Source: a virus
DNA length: 53,862 nucleotides
Strand: one strand, 5' to 3'
IMG/VR virus record: IMGVR_UViG_3300046425_000186
Location: 1 to 53,862 of that record
Under the pieces are notes generated by a model. It was not told the origin of the DNA, did not search any database, and saw only the letters and a program-made list of their open reading frames with translations. Positions 31,239 through 41,494 of the stretch are shown here, piece after piece. Positions within the stretch are counted from its first letter, which is position 1, and every line of letters begins with the position of its first letter. The position numbers were made by a program, and so were the translations under genes.

Positions 31239-34200
31239 ATGGAAATATATATTTTACCAAATGGAGAGGAAGTTGATTTGACTAATTATCCAGAACAACA
31301 AAAAATAATTTTCTTGTCTGAAAACCCAGGTGCAAAATTAAAAAAAGTGGAGGGTGTTGCAGCGGGTGCAAATGCGATGCCTTCAAACAACATGTTCGCA
31401 CCGAGTCAAGATGGGGAGTTAGTTTTGGAAAATACTTCATCGGTATCTCCAGGTAGTTTAGATATAAACAATTTTGAGTATTTTAATCCAAACGTAGATG
31501 AAAATTTAAAATCAGAAATAGGAGAGTCTATTAATAGATTTGACAAAGATAGTCTACTTAAACAAAACCAATTTGGTTTATTTGAAGATGAAAACATACA
31601 ACTAGCTATAGACAATAGTTTTATAAATGATCAAGATCTTATAGATGCTGGTTATAAAGATGATCCTTCAGGTTTATCTACTATAAATCCTATACCTAAA
31701 TATAAAAGAGATAAAGCAAGAAGTAGAATTGCTACTTTTCAAAGTAAAGGTAAAGATGAAATACAAACTTATATAGATATTCAAAAATTAAATCAACCTT
31801 ATATATATGAAGAGTTTGATCCTCAGGATAATTTTGTAAATGAAGTATATGGAGATGTATATCTAGATAACATGAATCAAGTTGACTTTGCTGGCTTTAT
31901 GAAAAATAAAGGCTACGATGAAGATCTTAAAAGATTCTTAGAGCTTGAAATGGATAAAAAATCTTATAGTAATGCTTATGATCCAGAACTTGCTTATGAA
32001 AGAAGAAAATTAAAATATTTTAATTTATATTTAAACGAGCAAATACAAAGAGACATTAAGCAACAAAAACTAATGTTTCAATCTGAAACTGGTATAGATC
32101 CAAATTCTCTTAATAAAAAATTTCAAATATCTCCTGAAAATATAAAATTAAACCAATACGAGTCTTACGTTAGAAAAGAGTTTCCTGTTATATCTGCTAA
32201 AATGCAAGAAGCAGACGAAAGAGACAATATAGAGTATCAAAAGCTTTTAAAATCTAATGGTAATATTGGCGCAGGTCAATTTCTTTTAAATATTACAGGA
32301 AGTGGTTGGAATGGAATTAGTGATAGAATAGAAGAACTTAGTGCGTCTTTTTATGGCATATTACCCGGTGATTATTTTGAAGGTGTTTCTGAGTCTATAA
32401 GAGAAGAACTTGCTTTAGAAAAGCTAGGTATGGAAGGTAATTGGAAACATTACACTGGTCCTGGTCGTTTTGTAACTGGTTTAGGTAATTCTATAGTAGA
32501 CACGGAAACTAATACTACTTATTTAGTAACAAAAGATGGTAGAATATTAGACAAAACAAGATCTTTAGATGCTACAAACTTTTTAACTCAAGAAAAAGCA
32601 GACAAAATAAGAAAAGAAGCTAGAGAAAGAGGTATTAAAGACAAGGCTTTTAGTGTTTTAGGCGCTTTTGATTCTGGGGCTAACGTAATAGGTGATTTGT
32701 TTGTGCAAATAGCTATGACTAGAGGCATGGGTAACGGTATTAGGGCTGTTGGTGGTTTTACTAATGGTATGGGTATTCTTGGAAAAACAAGAAGCTTTTT
32801 GAAATCTATACCAATAAAAAGATCTATGGCAGACGCTATCATAGCGCAAGGCACTATGGGCTTTTCTAGAGGTTATGAACAAACACTAGCTCAAGCTAGA
32901 CAAATGGGGATAAATGATCAAGATGCTTCAGAGTTAGCTGCTGTTGCTTCTATACAAACTGGTATACTTTACGCATTAACAGCTCCTATATCTCCACAAA
33001 CAAAAGCTACAGATGCTATTTTTGGAAAATTAACTACAAAAAACTTTGTAGGAAACGCACTAAAAGAATATACAAAAAAAGGTAAAAGCTCTTTTATAGA
33101 TTATTTTAGAAGCGGAAAACTTGGTACTATTGTTAATTTAGGTGGAGAAGGTTTGAAAGAAGTTTTTCAAGAAAACGTACAGCAGATAGGCGAAGTGTTT
33201 GCAGTAAATAAAAATATAAACGAAATAGCTGGTAAAAAAATATTGAAAGATACTATGAGTATGCAAGATTTTCTTGATACTACTATACTTTCTTTTTTTG
33301 CCGGCGCTATAATGCCAGGTGCTGGAGTAACATTAAATTTAGCAAAGCAAACAGCTAGACAGATGTTAGGTATGTCAGCTGTTGATAGATTTAATAATTT
33401 AAGTTACTTAGCTTATAAAAAAGAAGATGTTAAAAATCTATTAGCAAAACAAGTTAATCAAGGTATATATACGCAACAAGAAGCGGATCAAGTTTTAGAA
33501 GAAATAAATGCTTTTAATAACAATATAAATAGAATGCCTCAAGATTTATCAGCTGAAGCTGCTAGTCAAATACTAGGAGATGTTAATGAAGTTGGTAGAC
33601 TTAGACAACAAAGAAAAACAGAAGATCCATCTTTTCACTCAGAAACAGACGCAAGAATAGCGGCGTTAGATGAAAAAATAAAAACAGCTTACTATAATGA
33701 TATAACAAAAAGAAAAAGCGGTATTATAGAAAAAGCTATAAAAAAAGGTAAGTTCAAAAATATATCATGGAACGAATTTGAATCAACTGAAAACCTTGTT
33801 GATTTTTTAGTTGAAGAATTAGGTTATACAAAAGCAAAAGCGACTTCAACAGCTCAAAAATATGGAACTACAATACAGAGAGGTGATCAGCAATATATAG
33901 TTATAAACAACGAAAAAGCTTCTAAAGATGGTAAAGTCACTGTAAAAGAGCACGAATTTTTACACGGTGTAATGTATGAGACTATAAGAAATAACCCTGA
34001 AGCTCAAATGTTGTTAGGTAAATCTCTTTTAGCTGAAGTAATGAAAATACAAGACAAATTAGACTCTAATGATTCTCTTGAAAAAGCTTTACCAGATGAG
34101 TTTTTAAAAGACTTTACTAGTTATATTACATTTTATAACGACATGATAAAAGGCTTTGACGCTGATTTAAAATCTGGAGTTATAACTAAACAAGAGTATG

Positions 34201-37200
34201 ATAGAAAAGTATCAGAAGCTGTTGGAAACCAATGGGAAGAAGTTTTAACACTTTACTCTGATGCTATAACAGTTGGCGCTGTTACTTACGAAGCAGATAC
34301 TTTTACAAAAATAGCAGACACAATAAGACAAGTTTTACAGTTTTTAGGTTTTAAAAATATAAAATTTAATTCTGCTAGAGATGTTTATAACTTTATAAAA
34401 GATTACAATAGTAGTATAAATTCAAGAATACTTACAGCAGATAAAAACAAAGCTTTAATTAAAGTAGCTGAAAAAGGAGCCCAAATAGACACGGAGGCTT
34501 TAGAAAAAGAGTCTCAAGAGTTTGTTGATAAAAATAAAAAGAAAGCTCCACAGGAACCTGTTGTAGACAGAGAACCAACTCTTGATGAAATACAAGACAT
34601 AGAAGATAATTTTAATTTTGATGAAAAGTTTTCTTTAAAACCAAAGAAAAGAACAAGTTCAGAAGAATTTAAATCAAGAGTTAATTCTTTTTACAATAAA
34701 AATATATGGGGTAAATCATCAGGTGTTGATAACGTTTTATACGATATATTAAATGAGTACGAAAAACCTATACTAGATAAAGCATCTGTTTTATATGGAA
34801 ATCTACCTGATTATAGTGTTGAAGATATGCTTGCTGAAACTTCTATAGCATTAATACCACATGTTAGAAATTTTAATAAAGAATTTTTAGAACTTAGAGA
34901 AAAGAAAAGAGAAGAACTTAAACAAAAAGGATTTTCTTCTTCTGAGATAAATAATACTTTAAATAAGCTAGACGAAAAAGGATATAAAAATTCTAAGGGT
35001 GAAACTATATTAGAAAACAATAATCTTAATGGCTGGATAAACAGTCAATTAAGAAATAAAATGAAACAAGCTCTTAAAACAGGCAATGTTACTAGTCAAA
35101 AGTTTACAGATGAAATAGATGAAAGAGCAACTTCTATTGAAACATCAAATGAAACTAATATTCAAGAACAAAAAGAAGAGTTTGAAAAAAATCAAGATGA
35201 ATTAATAACTCTGTTAAAAGATCCTGCGTTTGGATTTTCTAATAGCGATGGTGATCCTATATTAATAGAAGGTGTACCAGTTGGTGGTGATTTTGCTTTA
35301 AATGCAGATGATCCTTCTATAGCTGTAAATAAAAAGCTAAAGTCAGTTACAGATCCAGCTATTAAAAAACAATTAGAGCAAGAAAAAAGAGATTTAAAAA
35401 GAGGTTTAGAGCTTGAAGCTAAAGAAAGATTGACAGACGAAGAGGTAAAAGAATTAAAAGAATTAAAATCTTTTAAAACATACAGCGTTGCTTCGGGAGG
35501 TTTTATAAAAACTTATAAAGCATATTCTCAAGAAATAAACCCAGCTGCGATTATTGCCGCTGAAGTTAGAAGAGAAATATTATCAGCACCAAACATAGAA
35601 ACTTTAGATTTTAGAAATTTTAAAGAAAAATTAGCTATATTATCTCAAACTCTTTCAAGAAGAATGACGTTTAAAAATAGCACAGATTTAGAATCTTTTA
35701 TGTTCAACAATTGGAAAACTATATGGGAAGTTATCAACAATCCTATTGACCCAGTTACAGGTGAGTCTACCTATGCTATAAAGAAAGTTCCACCAAGATT
35801 AAAAACTACAGATGATCAAGGTAGACCTCAAAAAACAAAAGATATAAATGTTGTTACTTTTTTACAGAGTTATTTTGGTGTAGATGAAGCAACTAGAATA
35901 ATAAGAACGTATAGTAAAAATCCCAATGTTTTATTAAAAAAGCTATTACCAGTTGAACTAGGTAGAACAGGTAACAAACTTTGGGCTACAGCTTATTTTG
36001 ATAGAAGAACAGCTTTAATGGAATTGTTTGGAGATGTTTTAGTTCTTCAAGAAGCTAGAAACTCTTTAAGAAACGATGCTTTCTTAAATGAAATATCTAA
36101 AAGAAATGTAAACCTATACAACGATTTACAAAATATAAACATAAGAAACAAGGTAATAAGCAACTTTGCTAAAGGAAAATCTGATAAAGTTAAATTTAGC
36201 ATGAGCAATGGAACTAGAAATAATGCTAAGCTAAATTCTTATCTTAGATACTCTAATGATCCTAATCAACAGTTTTTTACTGCTAAAATAATGGATCAAG
36301 CATCTAGGCAAGTGTCTAAATTTAGTCAAAAAAGAAACAAATTTAAAGTTCCTGACCTAGGTAAGATGAACGATAGAGCAGTTTCTTATTATTTAATAGA
36401 TAAAATATCTCAAGGATATAGTGAATTTGAATTTAAAAATGCTAATAATAAAAAAGGTAAAATAACAAAAGGTGTTTTAGATGTTACTAAATTTTCTTTA
36501 GAAAATAATAAAAATTATAGTAATAATTTAAATACAGCATTTAATCAAATAATTGAAGAAAATACTGGTATTGCTGTAGAGGAAACCTTTTCTAAAGCAA
36601 GAGCAGAACAGATGGCTAAAAATATTTCTAAAAAAATATATTTACCACCTGCAGATTCTGATTTTTTAGGTTTAATGCTTATGGTTGCTTCGGGTAGAGG
36701 TAAAAAAGGAGATCGACAAGTAGATTGGGTAACAGAAAATATAATAAAACCGTATTCAGAAGGTAACTTAGATTTAATAAATGCTAGAAACTCAGCACAT
36801 AGAGATTGGAAAAACTTATTTGACAAACCAACAAAAAAACTACTAAGAGAAGATTCTAGTTATTCTGGTTTTAGTAATGATCAAGCTATAAGAGTTTATT
36901 TATGGAAAAAAGCTGGATATCAAATACCAGATTTAGAATCTAAAGATATATTTAATTTATCTGAAGTGGTTAGAACAAATCCAAAATTAAGAAAACTAGC
37001 TCAAAAAATATCATTACTAGCTAAACAACCTAATGGATATATAGAACCACCTCAGCAATGGGTTGATGGTAATATACTTTCAGACGTTCAATCTATATTA
37101 ACTAAATTAAATAGAGCTAAATATTTACAAAGATGGAAACAAAATGTTGATTTGATATTTAACAAAGAAACAATGGCTAAATTACAAGCCGCCTATGGTA

Positions 37201-38600
37201 CTCCTTATGTTGATGCTCTAACAGATGTTTTAGGTAGAATGCAAACCGGCACAAACAAACCTAAAGGTTTAGATAAAGCAACTAGAGGTTGGGTTGACTG
37301 GCTTAATGGTTCTGTAGGTGTTACTATGTTTTTCAACATGAGATCTGCTTTACTACAAACAATATCAGCTACGAACTTTATTAATATGACATTTAATAAT
37401 CCTTTAGCTGCTGGTAAAGCTATATTAAATGTTCCACAAATGGTTAAAGATTTTAAAACACTTTGGAACTCTCCTTATTTAAAAGATAGAAGATCTGGTT
37501 TATTAAGTGACTTACAGGAAGCAGAGTTTGTAGATGTTTTGAATAGTCCTAATAATAAAACATGGGCACAAAAAACAAAAGGTTTAATATTTTGGGCTCT
37601 TAAAAAAGGTTTTATACCAACAAGAGCTGCTGATAGTTTAGCAATAACATTAGGTGGAACTACTTTTTATAGAAATAGAATAAATGATTTAGTTAAAAAA
37701 GGAGTTGATAAAGCAGAAGCCGAAAAACAAGCTATGTTAGAGTTTTATGAAACAGCTGAAATAAGTCAACAGTCGGCAGATCCATCTAAAATCTCTCAAA
37801 ACCAAGCGTCTGTTAAAGGTAGATTACTTTTAGCATTTCAAAACACACCACTACAATACTCTAGAATAATAAAACGTTCAGCTTTAAATATTGCAAAAAA
37901 TAGAGGTAGTTTTGCTGGTAATGTTTCTAAAATAGTTTATTACGCGGCTATTCAAAATTTTATATTCAACTTCTTGCAAAACGCTTTATTTAGAATGTGG
38001 GACGATGATGATGAAAGATATATAGATTATACACAAAGTAAAACTAGAGCTGCTAATAGTATGCTAGATACTTTAATAAGAGGAGCTGGTTTGTATGGAG
38101 CTTATGTTGCTGCAGTAAAAAACGTTGGACTAAAAGCCTACGAGCTTAGTCAAGGACCAAGACGTGGTAGAGGAAAAGAATATCAACTAGTTATAGAAGC
38201 TTTAAATGTTTCTGCACCTATAGGTATTAAGGCAAGAAAATTAGCTAGAGCTTATCAGTCTTATAGTTATAAGTCAGAATACTTTGATTATTGGGGTTGG
38301 AATCCAATAAAAAATCCTTACGCTTTAGAGGCTCTTACAACTTTAACATCAGCAACTTTAAATATACCACTTGATAGACTAATGATAAAAGCAGAAAACG
38401 CGGCGGCTGTGTTAGACAGTCAATATGAAACATGGCAAAGGATTGCTTTCTTTTTTGGTTATAGTAAATGGAATTTAGATTTAGACGAAGATCAATACGA
38501 GAATAATAATAATATAAACAATCCTTTTGGTTTAGATTTTGGTGGAGAACTAAATGACCTAGATATAGATTTAAACTTAGATATAGATATAGATTTATAA
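31239..38600 (+). CDS. giant internal virion/polyvalent protein with HExxH motif
   Basis: 2453 aa, the largest gene. The N-terminal part (1-350) is acidic and helical. A Gly-rich hydrophobic stretch at about 480-545 (VIGDLFVQIAMTRGMGNGIR) may touch membranes. TVKEHEFLHGVMYET gives a zinc-peptidase-like HExxH (H905, E906, H909). Long Lys/Glu helices follow, and the C-terminal third (GWVDWLNGSVGVTMFFNMRS, ALLQTISATNFINM, YSRIIKRSALNIAKNRGS) looks like the conserved end of large polyvalent/ejection proteins. The tail ends in Asp-Leu/Ile repeats. Position after two likely ejection proteins suggests a gp16-like component delivered into the host. The enzymatic part is inferred from one motif. Confidence 0.78.
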   Translation: MEIYILPNGEEVDLTNYPEQQKIIFLSENPGAKLKKVEGVAAGANAMPSNNMFAPSQDGELVLENTSSVSPGSLDINNFEYFNPNVDENLKSEIGESINRFDKDSLLKQNQFGLFEDENIQLAIDNSFINDQDLIDAGYKDDPSGLSTINPIPKYKRDKARSRIATFQSKGKDEIQTYIDIQKLNQPYIYEEFDPQDNFVNEVYGDVYLDNMNQVDFAGFMKNKGYDEDLKRFLELEMDKKSYSNAYDPELAYERRKLKYFNLYLNEQIQRDIKQQKLMFQSETGIDPNSLNKKFQISPENIKLNQYESYVRKEFPVISAKMQEADERDNIEYQKLLKSNGNIGAGQFLLNITGSGWNGISDRIEELSASFYGILPGDYFEGVSESIREELALEKLGMEGNWKHYTGPGRFVTGLGNSIVDTETNTTYLVTKDGRILDKTRSLDATNFLTQEKADKIRKEARERGIKDKAFSVLGAFDSGANVIGDLFVQIAMTRGMGNGIRAVGGFTNGMGILGKTRSFLKSIPIKRSMADAIIAQGTMGFSRGYEQTLAQARQMGINDQDASELAAVASIQTGILYALTAPISPQTKATDAIFGKLTTKNFVGNALKEYTKKGKSSFIDYFRSGKLGTIVNLGGEGLKEVFQENVQQIGEVFAVNKNINEIAGKKILKDTMSMQDFLDTTILSFFAGAIMPGAGVTLNLAKQTARQMLGMSAVDRFNNLSYLAYKKEDVKNLLAKQVNQGIYTQQEADQVLEEINAFNNNINRMPQDLSAEAASQILGDVNEVGRLRQQRKTEDPSFHSETDARIAALDEKIKTAYYNDITKRKSGIIEKAIKKGKFKNISWNEFESTENLVDFLVEELGYTKAKATSTAQKYGTTIQRGDQQYIVINNEKASKDGKVTVKEHEFLHGVMYETIRNNPEAQMLLGKSLLAEVMKIQDKLDSNDSLEKALPDEFLKDFTSYITFYNDMIKGFDADLKSGVITKQEYDRKVSEAVGNQWEEVLTLYSDAITVGAVTYEADTFTKIADTIRQVLQFLGFKNIKFNSARDVYNFIKDYNSSINSRILTADKNKALIKVAEKGAQIDTEALEKESQEFVDKNKKKAPQEPVVDREPTLDEIQDIEDNFNFDEKFSLKPKKRTSSEEFKSRVNSFYNKNIWGKSSGVDNVLYDILNEYEKPILDKASVLYGNLPDYSVEDMLAETSIALIPHVRNFNKEFLELREKKREELKQKGFSSSEINNTLNKLDEKGYKNSKGETILENNNLNGWINSQLRNKMKQALKTGNVTSQKFTDEIDERATSIETSNETNIQEQKEEFEKNQDELITLLKDPAFGFSNSDGDPILIEGVPVGGDFALNADDPSIAVNKKLKSVTDPAIKKQLEQEKRDLKRGLELEAKERLTDEEVKELKELKSFKTYSVASGGFIKTYKAYSQEINPAAIIAAEVRREILSAPNIETLDFRNFKEKLAILSQTLSRRMTFKNSTDLESFMFNNWKTIWEVINNPIDPVTGESTYAIKKVPPRLKTTDDQGRPQKTKDINVVTFLQSYFGVDEATRIIRTYSKNPNVLLKKLLPVELGRTGNKLWATAYFDRRTALMELFGDVLVLQEARNSLRNDAFLNEISKRNVNLYNDLQNINIRNKVISNFAKGKSDKVKFSMSNGTRNNAKLNSYLRYSNDPNQQFFTAKIMDQASRQVSKFSQKRNKFKVPDLGKMNDRAVSYYLIDKISQGYSEFEFKNANNKKGKITKGVLDVTKFSLENNKNYSNNLNTAFNQIIEENTGIAVEETFSKARAEQMAKNISKKIYLPPADSDFLGLMLMVASGRGKKGDRQVDWVTENIIKPYSEGNLDLINARNSAHRDWKNLFDKPTKKLLREDSSYSGFSNDQAIRVYLWKKAGYQIPDLESKDIFNLSEVVRTNPKLRKLAQKISLLAKQPNGYIEPPQQWVDGNILSDVQSILTKLNRAKYLQRWKQNVDLIFNKETMAKLQAAYGTPYVDALTDVLGRMQTGTNKPKGLDKATRGWVDWLNGSVGVTMFFNMRSALLQTISATNFINMTFNNPLAAGKAILNVPQMVKDFKTLWNSPYLKDRRSGLLSDLQEAEFVDVLNSPNNKTWAQKTKGLIFWALKKGFIPTRAADSLAITLGGTTFYRNRINDLVKKGVDKAEAEKQAMLEFYETAEISQQSADPSKISQNQASVKGRLLLAFQNTPLQYSRIIKRSALNIAKNRGSFAGNVSKIVYYAAIQNFIFNFLQNALFRMWDDDDERYIDYTQSKTRAANSMLDTLIRGAGLYGAYVAAVKNVGLKAYELSQGPRRGRGKEYQLVIEALNVSAPIGIKARKLARAYQSYSYKSEYFDYWGWNPIKNPYALEALTTLTSATLNIPLDRLMIKAENAAAVLDSQYETWQRIAFFFGYSKWNLDLDEDQYENNNNINNPFGLDFGGELNDLDIDLNLDIDIDL

Positions 38601-38604
38601 AAAT

Positions 38605-38961
38605 ATGAAACACTTTAAAATAGAAGAATTTGATTGTCCAGGTTTGCCAGGTAGTGGCGAAATAATGGATCAGTGTTTTTTAAAAATGCTAGACAAAGCA
38701 AGAGAAATATACGGTAGACCTATGCGTGTAAACTCAGGTTATAGAACAAAAGAACATAATGCTAAGATTGGTGGGGTTAAAAACTCTTCTCATATACTAG
38801 GCATTGCTGCAGACATAAGCTGTAAAACATCTAAAGATAGATTTGATATGGTGAACGCCTTTATAGAGGCTGGATTTAAAAGAATAGGTGTAGGAAGTAG
38901 TTTTATACATGTAGACATAGACGAAAACAAATCACAAAACTTAATTTGGACTTATTATTAA
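38605..38961 (+). CDS. M15-family peptidase endolysin
   Basis: 118 aa. M15A peptidases cut D-Ala-containing peptide cross-links in peptidoglycan and act as phage endolysins. Zinc ligands are visible: SSHILGIAADIS (H63, D70) and FIHVDID (H102), with the upstream VNSGYRTKEHN characteristic of the family. No signal peptide, so it needs a holin to reach the wall. It starts 4 bases after the giant gene and is followed by a small membrane protein that could help release it. The call is firm. Confidence 0.92.
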   Translation: MKHFKIEEFDCPGLPGSGEIMDQCFLKMLDKAREIYGRPMRVNSGYRTKEHNAKIGGVKNSSHILGIAADISCKTSKDRFDMVNAFIEAGFKRIGVGSSFIHVDIDENKSQNLIWTYY

Positions 38962-38970
38962 AATAAAAAA

Positions 38971-39126
38971 ATGGATTTTCAACAAATAAAACTTTACATT
39001 ATAAATGCTTCAACTCTAGGTGTTACAACCTTTACAAATATTGAAATGGGTTTAAAGATAATATTATTATTGGTAACAATAGGTTACACTCTAGATAAAT
39101 GGATTAAACTAAAAAAAAATAAATAA
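38971..39126 (+). CDS. 51-aa single-helix membrane protein, lysis-associated
   Basis: ATG at 38971, TAA at 39124-39126, 51 aa. A polar N-terminus (MDFQQIKLYIINASTLGVTT) precedes one membrane helix (MGLKIILLLVTIGYTLDKW) and a Lys-rich tail (KLKKNK). Size, one helix, basic tail and position right after the endolysin fit a small holin or antiholin-like protein. The next gene starts 1 base after its stop. I recall similar small proteins in marine phages. The function is inferred. Confidence 0.75.
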   Translation: MDFQQIKLYIINASTLGVTTFTNIEMGLKIILLLVTIGYTLDKWIKLKKNK

Positions 39127-39127
39127 C

Positions 39128-39364
39128 ATGTGGAAATTAACAAAACAATACTGGATAGATGTTTGGAATTTACTTTGGAGTAAAACAAGCATAGACGAAA
39201 AAGCTATTGCAACTTTAAAAGAAATAAAGAAAAGATATAAATTAACTACTCAAGAGTTAAAAGATGTTGCAGACGCTATTAAAGAGGTTGGTAATCAAAT
39301 AGGAGATATTGATGATGCTCTAGCTGGTAATTCTAGAAAAGGCAGAAAAAAGGGAACAAAATAA
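39128..39364 (+). CDS. small helical protein at the end of the structural operon
   Basis: 78 aa, not recognised to a named family, with an aromatic N-terminus (MWKLTKQYWIDVWNLLW) and helices (EKAIATLKEIKKRYKLTTQE, LKDVADAIKEVGNQIGDIDD) and a basic tail. It could be a coiled-coil spanin-like or virion component. It is the last + strand gene and is followed by a strong terminator. The function is unknown. Confidence 0.65.
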   Translation: MWKLTKQYWIDVWNLLWSKTSIDEKAIATLKEIKKRYKLTTQELKDVADAIKEVGNQIGDIDDALAGNSRKGRKKGTK

Positions 39365-39399
39365 AACTGGGCGTACCATACCCAAAAGTTCCTGTAACC

Positions 39400-39432
39400 A
39401 AGAAAGGGCCCTCATTACGAGAGCCCTTTCTT
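39400..39432. terminator. bidirectional terminator between converging arms
   Basis: AAGAAAGGGCCCTC - ATTAC - GAGAGCCCTTTCTT: a 14-bp stem with a single C/A mismatch. Its A-rich start and T-rich end let it act on both strands. It separates the + structural arm (ending 39364) from the - nucleotide-metabolism arm (ending 39506). A smaller hairpin TGGG-c-GTA-CCA-TACCCA precedes it at 39368-39384. Confidence 0.88.
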
Positions 39433-39452
39433 AATATGTATAGATTATTTAA

Positions 39453-39488
39453 TTTTTTATACACATTAGTTATTGTATGTATAAAAAA
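39453..39488. repeat. inverted repeat downstream of nrdA
   Basis: TTTTTTATACA and TGTATAAAAAA are perfect 11-base inverted repeats around a 14-base loop. It lies 17 bases past the nrdA stop on the - strand and could be an extra 3'-end hairpin for that transcript, but no T run follows on either strand. Confidence 0.45.
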
Positions 39489-39505
39489 GTCATAACTCTT
39501 AGCCT

Positions 39506-41227
39506 TTAGCCATCACAAGCTAAACAATCTTCACTCATTGCTTGTTGTGCTATATCCCCACGGAGCACTGACTCTGTCCTTGTATAATATAAAGTTTTAA
39601 TACCATTTTTCCAAGCCTGCATGTGAACTTGATTAATCCATTTGGGTGTTGCTACGCTAGGAAATGCTAGATTTAAACTTACTGATTGATCAATATATTG
39701 CTGTCTTATACCAGCTTGATTAACTAACTCTAACTGATTTATCTCTTTGAAAGTTTTAAATACTTCTTTAGCTTGTATATTGTGAGGTCCAACCACAACC
39801 CCATCAAGCTCAGGTAAACCCTGAATACTACCACCATCTGCCAAAATTTTGTCCCAAGTTTCATTGTTGTTTATTTTAAGTTTTCTTAATAATTTTAATA
39901 ATGTAGGGTTTTTTCTTATGAACGTTCCCTTGGCTGATTGCTCTGTAAATACATTAGCAGCCCAAGGCTCTATTCCAGGCGAGATGTTCCCACTAAGCTT
40001 TGAATTACTAACAGTGGGAGCAATAGCGCGGAGGTGAGTATTACGCACGCCAGTAGAAGCACACCACAGAGGCTCGCCATAAATTTCAGCAAGATCTCTG
40101 GAAGCTCTTTCACTTTCGATTTTAATCTGCGAAAAGATTTTCCTAGTTTCAAACTGAGCGAGGAGACCTTCAAAAGGAATACCATTTTCTTGGAGATACG
40201 TATGCCATCCGAGTACACCCAACCCAAGTGCTCGTCCTTTAGTAGCAGAACGAACGGCGTTTTCAAAACCTCTAAGTCCCTTTGCTCTTTGAATAAATTC
40301 CTCCATAACGCCATCGAGAAACCATATAGCGTCGTATATAAGATTAGTACCTTTCCACTCTTCATATTTTGCTAGATTTAATGATGATAAACAACAAACA
40401 AAGCTGTGGTTTTCATCCGTATGTAATGTAATTTCTGAACATATATTTGTCATATGTACTTTTAGTCCGTTTTCTTTGTATGCTTTTGGATTTGATTTGT
40501 TAACATTTCCTTTAAACATGATATACGGCTCTCCAGTAGCTTTTCGTTTTCTAAGTAGTTTACTCCATCTATTTCTAGCCGTAGCATCTCCTTGTTCAAG
40601 CTTACGCATAAACTTATCACCAACAACTGCGCATTGATGTAAGTTAAGCGACTGTCTATTAACATCTCCTTTTGGTTCTCTGATTTCAAGCCACTCTTCA
40701 AAATCGTCGTGCTCAATATTAATGTTAACTGAAGCAGCTCCTCGTCTGACAGATCCTTGATTAGTTGCAAGAATTGTTGAGTCGTATATCTTGCAGAATG
40801 GGACGACCCCATCTGATGTTCCATTTCCTGTAATTTTAGCGCCAGCGGGTCTAATCATGTTAACTCCTATGCCAACTCCACCGCCGTGCTTAGCGAGCAG
40901 CATCATTTCTAAATTTTTATGACCTATGTCTTGTATACTATCTGCGACATCAATTCCAAAACAACTTATAGGAAGACCTCTATCAGTACCAGTGTTACTA
41001 AGAACAGGACTAGCAAGGCAAAGCCAACCATTCCAAATATACTCAAAGAATCTTTCTGCCATTTCCGGTTTATATAATCTTCTTGCGACCGTTTTTGATA
41101 CTCTTTCATATGCTTGCTTAGGAGATTCTCCAGCAAGTAAATATCCTCCTGAGATAGTTTTTTTGTAGACATCCGTGTCTCCCCACTTTGGATAGTCTTC
41201 TCCTTTTTTCCATTCATTATTCCACAT
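39506..41227 (-). CDS. nrdA: class Ia ribonucleotide reductase, large subunit
   Basis: 573 aa, against about 760 for E. coli NrdA. It reduces ribonucleoside diphosphates to deoxy forms for phage DNA synthesis, using the radical from NrdB. Visible residues are PISCFG (C89), NICSE (N261, C263, E265), the partner Cys at FVCCLSSLNL, KTLYYTRTES (Y547, Y548, radical path) and the C-terminal EDCLACDG shuttle. The N-terminal ATP-cone is missing, so dATP shut-off through the activity site is not expected, as in many phage enzymes. nrdB is 483 bases upstream in the same operon. The stretch around 40021-40080 is GC-rich compared with the rest. Confidence 0.95.
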   Translation of the reverse strand: MWNNEWKKGEDYPKWGDTDVYKKTISGGYLLAGESPKQAYERVSKTVARRLYKPEMAERFFEYIWNGWLCLASPVLSNTGTDRGLPISCFGIDVADSIQDIGHKNLEMMLLAKHGGGVGIGVNMIRPAGAKITGNGTSDGVVPFCKIYDSTILATNQGSVRRGAASVNINIEHDDFEEWLEIREPKGDVNRQSLNLHQCAVVGDKFMRKLEQGDATARNRWSKLLRKRKATGEPYIMFKGNVNKSNPKAYKENGLKVHMTNICSEITLHTDENHSFVCCLSSLNLAKYEEWKGTNLIYDAIWFLDGVMEEFIQRAKGLRGFENAVRSATKGRALGLGVLGWHTYLQENGIPFEGLLAQFETRKIFSQIKIESERASRDLAEIYGEPLWCASTGVRNTHLRAIAPTVSNSKLSGNISPGIEPWAANVFTEQSAKGTFIRKNPTLLKLLRKLKINNNETWDKILADGGSIQGLPELDGVVVGPHNIQAKEVFKTFKEINQLELVNQAGIRQQYIDQSVSLNLAFPSVATPKWINQVHMQAWKNGIKTLYYTRTESVLRGDIAQQAMSEDCLACDG

Positions 41228-41494
41228 TTATATAATTGTTAAGTGTTTTATCCATGCTATTAATCCGTTCGTGTTTAAAGCTACAAGATTCCATTGTTTT
41301 CTTGAAGCTGTTTGTACCATTACTAATATAAAGCCAATTATATAAAGTTTAGGCTCTATAGTCCATTGAGCAGCGATTAAAAAACCACTGCCCATATAAC
41401 CAGATCTAGTTGCTAGTCTCTTCCAAGGACTTAGTCTTTTTTGTCTTACTAGACTTTTCAGTAATGTCCTTTTTAATTTTTTTAATTGCATCAT
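41228..41494 (-). CDS. small membrane protein next to nrdA
   Basis: 88 aa as drawn, or 55 aa if it starts at the internal Met at 41395, which would avoid the 89-base overlap with the upstream gene. The C-terminal part has one or two membrane helices (GSGFLIAAQWTIEPKLYIIG, FILVMVQTASRKQWNLVALN). The basic N-terminal part (LKKLKRTLLKSLVRQKRLSP) is less certain. It ends exactly where nrdA begins. I recall similar small membrane proteins next to phage reductase genes, but no function is known. Confidence 0.6.
   Translation of the reverse strand: MMQLKKLKRTLLKSLVRQKRLSPWKRLATRSGYMGSGFLIAAQWTIEPKLYIIGFILVMVQTASRKQWNLVALNTNGLIAWIKHLTII

Noticed and set aside
39970-40824. Long open frames (131, 113 and 120 aa) on both strands inside nrdA
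   Set aside because: nrdA has clear catalytic residues across this part; the other frames are shadows of the GC-richer segments.
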